Below are positions 60,901-64,000 of a stretch of 64,000 nucleotides of DNA, piece by piece. Numbering within the stretch: the first letter of the stretch is position 1; the number at the start of each line of letters is the position of its first letter. This DNA is from Ectocarpus siliculosus. Taxonomy: Eukaryota; Sar; Phaeophyceae; Ectocarpales; Ectocarpaceae. The notes beneath the pieces are model-generated. The model was given only the letters and a program-made list of their open reading frames with translations. It had not been told where the DNA came from and did no database searches. Location: assembly GCA_000310025.1 (NCBI GenBank), contig FN649732.1:1133712-1197711 (forward strand), read 5' to 3'. The translations under genes and the position numbers were made by a program.

Positions 60901-63542
60901 GGGACCTCGAAGACAACCCTTTCGAAGTTGTTCCTAGGTGTTGAAAGGGTAGAGGCAGGGGAGTTCACTTTTCGTTGAGAGGTTTTGCTGTACAGTACTC
61001 CTTGGGCTCTTGCAACTGTTATTGCTTTCATCTCCCAAAATGGTGTGCTTCAAGGTGCCATCCGCCGTTGATGGTTGGAACAACGGAGAGGGAATACCGA
61101 GGTAAAGTTGGTCCTGCACAAAGATTCAGCCCGGAATATATGAACGTGGTCGATCCATTGGAGTGAAATGAGCCATGCGGAGTACTATGGTGCAACAATC
61201 AGTGCCCCCAGGGACCCGCAGAGCCTTCTGCGCAGAGCCCTTGACGGGTTAAGAGACACGTTTAGTGTGTGAGGTTGAGTGTTGAAGCGTGCGCTGTTCT
61301 CCTCTGGTTGGCGCGAAGGTGCGTCTTCAGCATCGGTGGGGATGGAGAACTACATGTCCTTGACGCCGCCGACGAGAAGGGATACATTAAACCACCTCCG
61401 CCGTCGGCCGGTCGAAGGCGCAAGCGGTTAAAATATTCCCTCGCTGCTAGAGGAGACACTATCAGCAGGGACAACGCCATCAATCACGCCGAAGACGACC
61501 ATGACGCAATCGGCAGCTCTGACGACGACCTTAGCCCAGGGCAGCTCCGCAGCCCAAGGGGGGCATCGCGTCTTGGGAGGCAGAGCAATTTTCAGCCTAA
61601 GTGGGGGGGTAGCTCGGAGGAAACAGGAATGGCCACAGGAGGTCTCACAGGTAACCCCGCTAGTCTAGGGATGGGAGACTGTGGAGCACCAAGGGCGGCA
61701 GAAGTTGGTGCTTGTGCCGGGGCGGAGGTGGGGAAGGCAACCAGAAAAGGAGGGCGATCGGTCCTTCTCCGGCAAGTTGTTTTCGCTTCGAACGATTCTG
61801 AAGACCCTGGCGACGTAAGGCATAGAAGCATTGACGAAGACAAGAATGCAGACGCTGCCAGACCAGACAGGCGCGAGGTTAAATCACCGTCTCAGCAGGA
61901 GGAGAAGCAGCTGCTGGGCAATGCTGAGGAAAGCAGTCGAGAGTCTGGGATGTTGGATCACAAGGGATGTCCAGCAGAGGCTCCTCCGGCTTCTACAGGA
62001 CCAGCGGCGTCTTCGATGAAGTCTAGGTGGGTCTGGATTGACCAGTGGTGTGTTGGGCACATGTGTAACGGCGGGTGTCTATCGGAGGGAAAACGATTTG
62101 CTCGGTTCTGAAATGTTTGAAGGAAATGTTGATGCTTCATGGAAGCAACCACTTTCGTGTGTTAGCTTGTTGTGCAGTTTATAAGGTTCGTGTGCAGTGG
62201 AAATGCTACAGTAGGTTGACGTGAGTGGCTCAAGTGCAGCTGCGGCTTTGCCGCGACGGGTGTGCCAAGAAAAACCCGAGATTCGTATTCTACTACATGT
62301 ACGAGTATCATTGGCACTGCCTGTGGGACGTCCTGTGGGCCACTCATGAGTGATCCATAATGGCCAGATGGCCGTCCTCCTAGGAGACCCCATCAGACGG
62401 TCCATGGGCAACCCATAGTTGGTCCGCCAATCGGCTGTCATGAGTCGTCATGGGTCGTAGTCGCTCATGGCCCCCTCATTGGCCATCATGGGTATTCAAT
62501 CGCTTCTTGGCCACCAAACGCTGCCCATGGTTCGTCTTGACCCACGTCCCGCATGTGAGGCTTGCTACAGTTTTGTAGTTCCCATGAACCCCCGGGGGCT
62601 CGACATGGACGGCTTGTGGGTCGCCACACGACCTGTGGGCCGCCCATGGGCCGTCATAGGCCGTTCATCGGCCGCTCACGGGCTGCTCCCATTGACGATA
62701 AACTATGTCTATTGTCCCCGGTAGCTTCCGGGGGGCCAGGATCATGACATGCCGTGAGTCTGAGTGTAAGTTGAAGGTGGCGCGGACCCGGAACAAGTTG
62801 ATGGTTGACGTAACCAATACAGGGTCCATACGACCATTCCGTCAGTCAGATAACCACCCAAGACATCTATTCTTCGTCTTCTTGAGACGGGTACTACTGT
62901 AGAAGGCGAAGTTTGCTTGAATACAGCAGTTTCGTCAAACCTGGCTGTGATGGCCGCAAATGCACTTCGGACTCGGCGCGGATATGTCTGCAAGCTGTCG
63001 AACTCAAGATTTTATGAATCGAATGGAAGCGCTTCTACATACCCATCTGTCCTCGCTTTGCCGCCTCCGCAGACTAGCGAGCGCTGCCCGGACGCTCATG
63101 TCCTCTGCGGTTCGAGACGAGCTACTTGAAAGAGAGATATTGAATGGGGACAAGGTCAACGAGAACGGCGTCCGGGGAGACTTGATTATCGCGAAGCCAA
63201 CGGTAGGTGGCTTGCGACTGTGTCATGTCGCGACGAAGTTGACACATTGTGTTTATAACCATGAAACTTGAATATGTTGAAGCACATTAGTTGCAGACAT
63301 ACATCCGGGAAAACCGCCAACTGCCCTGACCGCGGCAGGCTGTAATTGAGGCCAGATGGTAGTATCCAAACATTTCAATATACCCAGCCGCACCGTATCC
63401 GGTAGTACTTCAAAGTCCTCGATCTCATTCCTTGGCTTAACTCATGTTCTTGGCATGTTGTTCCTTGTACGTTCTGAAATTCTCTCAGTTTGACATGACG
63501 GCCTGTGCGGCCGATGATCATCTTTCCATCATCGCCACGGCA
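53873..63542 (+). CDS. Gene C: EF-hand and WD40-repeat protein, CFAP337/WDR49-like, 3' end beyond window
   Basis: At least 18 plus-strand exons start at ATG 53873 and are still open at the right edge. The N-terminus holds an EF-hand type calcium loop (DIRGDGEVCWED) and the rest a series of WD40 blades, for example DVVITSSS with VLTVWDL, EMVLTGSSSNGSLLGWEL, LEVITGGADGVFLVWQM, VTIWDAKSGEAL, KLVVGADTGEIRAC and GGDGELHVLD. An EF-hand followed by two WD40 propellers is the plan of the CFAP337/WDR49 and WDR64 group, known from cilia. A role in the axoneme or its base is inferred from that resemblance only. The section 55400-56542 is not solved, and 60553-60822 contains an in-frame TAG unless spliced out. 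Confidence 0.75.
55334..57813 (+). CDS. Gene C: first WD40 blades
   Basis: Firm exons: 55334-55399 (VSRVEYLPAPVEKLGLVGKG), 56543-56716, 57166-57312 and 57694-57813, all phase 0. WD signatures are VNAVHSIPGQDVVITSSS with VLTVWDLPTQ, ILWAPAVEMVLTGSSSNGSL with LGWEL, and PHLVTASLDGTIAVCGG. Tentative exons 55884-55932 (QPVPEHVLPRLSKHDA) and 56398-56431 have good splice sites, but their phases do not lead into 56543, so one boundary is wrong or an exon is missed. Confidence 0.6.
58266..59183 (+). CDS. Gene C: middle WD40 blades
   Basis: Exons 58266-58445, 58794-58925 and 58974-59183, all phase 0. The first encodes AHERGIASMEFCLHHSLALS then PDILVWGLDRDRG and a terminal RLRGHEGQ. The second is VVGIAFTDEDLEVITGGADG then VFLVWQMPS, ending CTC|GTGAGT. 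The 48-base gap between the second and third exons is very short for an intron here, so the two may be joined differently. The third continues to KVRSLAYLYVPKRDL and TTIVLS. Confidence 0.6.
59570..60822 (+). CDS. Gene C: WD40 blades with micro-exon and in-frame TAG
   Basis: Exons 59570-59737 (VSCFALVPRSTDRPMLLVAG), a proposed 11-base exon 59914-59924, 60050-60167 (RRVTIWDAKSGEALTTL), 60553-60699 (GHKLVVGADTGEIRACF, then HNGPVNWLSFASRK) and 60793-60822 (PVLDDDYALH, donor CAC|GTGAGC). The last two exons are also one open frame broken only by TAG at 60790-60792. The bridging sequence reads LVCIIGFAPHKLVVWNQ and resembles a blade end, so a 93-base intron and a real nonsense codon are both possible. 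Confidence 0.55.
61055..63542 (+). CDS. Gene C: late WD40 blades with long acidic insert
   Basis: Exons 61055-61101, 61319-62026, 62995-63202 and 63489-63542, phases 2, 2, 0, 0. The 235-codon exon starts CVFSIGGDGELHVLDAADE, a blade start, then runs into a 200-residue Ser/Asp/Gly-rich disordered insert with KPPPPSAGRRRKRLKYS near its front. The next exon is helical (QDFMNRMEALLHTHLSSLCR). The last resumes a blade (FDMTACAADDHLSIIATA) and ends GCA|GTAACT. Coding should continue right of the window; I found no sure exon in 63543-64000. Confidence 0.6.
62330..62700. repeat. Degenerate CATGGGCC-type short repeats in intron of gene C
   Basis: The words GGCC, CATGG/CCATG and CCATGGGC recur in both orientations at roughly 10-20 base spacing, for example CGCCCATGGGCCGTCATAGG and GGCCGTTCATCGGCCGCTCA. 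It is dense enough to stand out from the flanking intron but too degenerate to define a unit by eye. Confidence 0.5.
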
Positions 63543-64000
63543 GTAACTTCTGACGGTGGCGTTGAAGCAACCATGCCCGCCGAAAGGTGAACTAGAAAAC
63601 GCTGTAGGGGATGTGCAATCTTTCCCGACCGGTACGTACCAGACGGAAGGACACCACTTGCCTACTCGAGTTAACCTCCGACTTCATTGGTTTCATTCCC
63701 CGACGTCGACGGATGTCTGGAGACCTCTGGTCCAAGGATAGGTTGTTCCGAAAGGCCCTGTTCCCCTTTTCGTTATGGCATTTCTGTTCATTTGAAGCAT
63801 CGTACCATGCGGGAGGGTCGCACAACGCGCGACAACAGGTTGAGACTGTACAGTTTCCGTTCGAGAGCTACCACTCTCCAGCTATTGTTGTTGACACCTG
63901 CAAACCGGCTCTGATTGCTTAGTCGAACCACCAAGCAGTTGCTGCTTCGTCGTCATCGTTGTTGTTGTGTTATTGATGGATTTTTCTCCTGCCTACTCTC

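Overview
The window reads as nuclear DNA of an intron-dense eukaryote. The best fit is a brown alga of the Ectocarpus type. This is inferred from mid-range GC content, many exons of 40-400 bases with introns of about 100-2,000 bases, pyrimidine-rich acceptors, long CAG/GCN codon runs and wide gene-poor gaps. I saw no operons, prokaryotic features, rRNA, tRNA, CRISPR array or intact transposase. All gene models were built by eye from splice sites, phase continuity and protein motifs, so exon ends are predictions.

Layout. (1) 125-4205, minus: gene A, a low-complexity Ala/Pro/Gln/Ser-rich protein, open at the left edge, with its 5' exons not found. (2) 4206-11870: no convincing gene; it holds a 172-base MITE-like element, microsatellites, a CT/GA-rich block and a 0.4-kb tandem duplication. 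(3) 11871-16459, plus: gene D, a predicted single-pass membrane protein with a Pro/Thr-rich stalk and a C-terminal hydrophobic anchor. (4) 16460-19016: convergent 3' region. (5) 19017-53706, minus: gene B, one giant gene of about 58 exons encoding about 3,245 residues. N to C it carries a disordered/coiled part, an IQ array, ankyrin repeats with a polyglutamine insert, a WW domain, more IQ and Trp-rich exons, TPR-like helices and three C-terminal WW domains. (6) 53707-53872: a 166-base divergent promoter. (7) 53873 to the right edge, plus: gene C, an EF-hand plus WD40-repeat protein resembling the CFAP337/WDR49 group of ciliary proteins.

Genes B and C start back to back. One has IQ motifs (calmodulin sites) and the other an EF-hand, so joint expression in a calcium-linked cytoskeletal or flagellar structure is a reasonable inference, not something the sequence shows. 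The most unusual points are the domain mix of gene B, its apparent excess of GC-AG introns (5 of about 57), a likely one-base homopolymer frameshift in exon 14, and an 11-base micro-exon and in-frame TAG in gene C.
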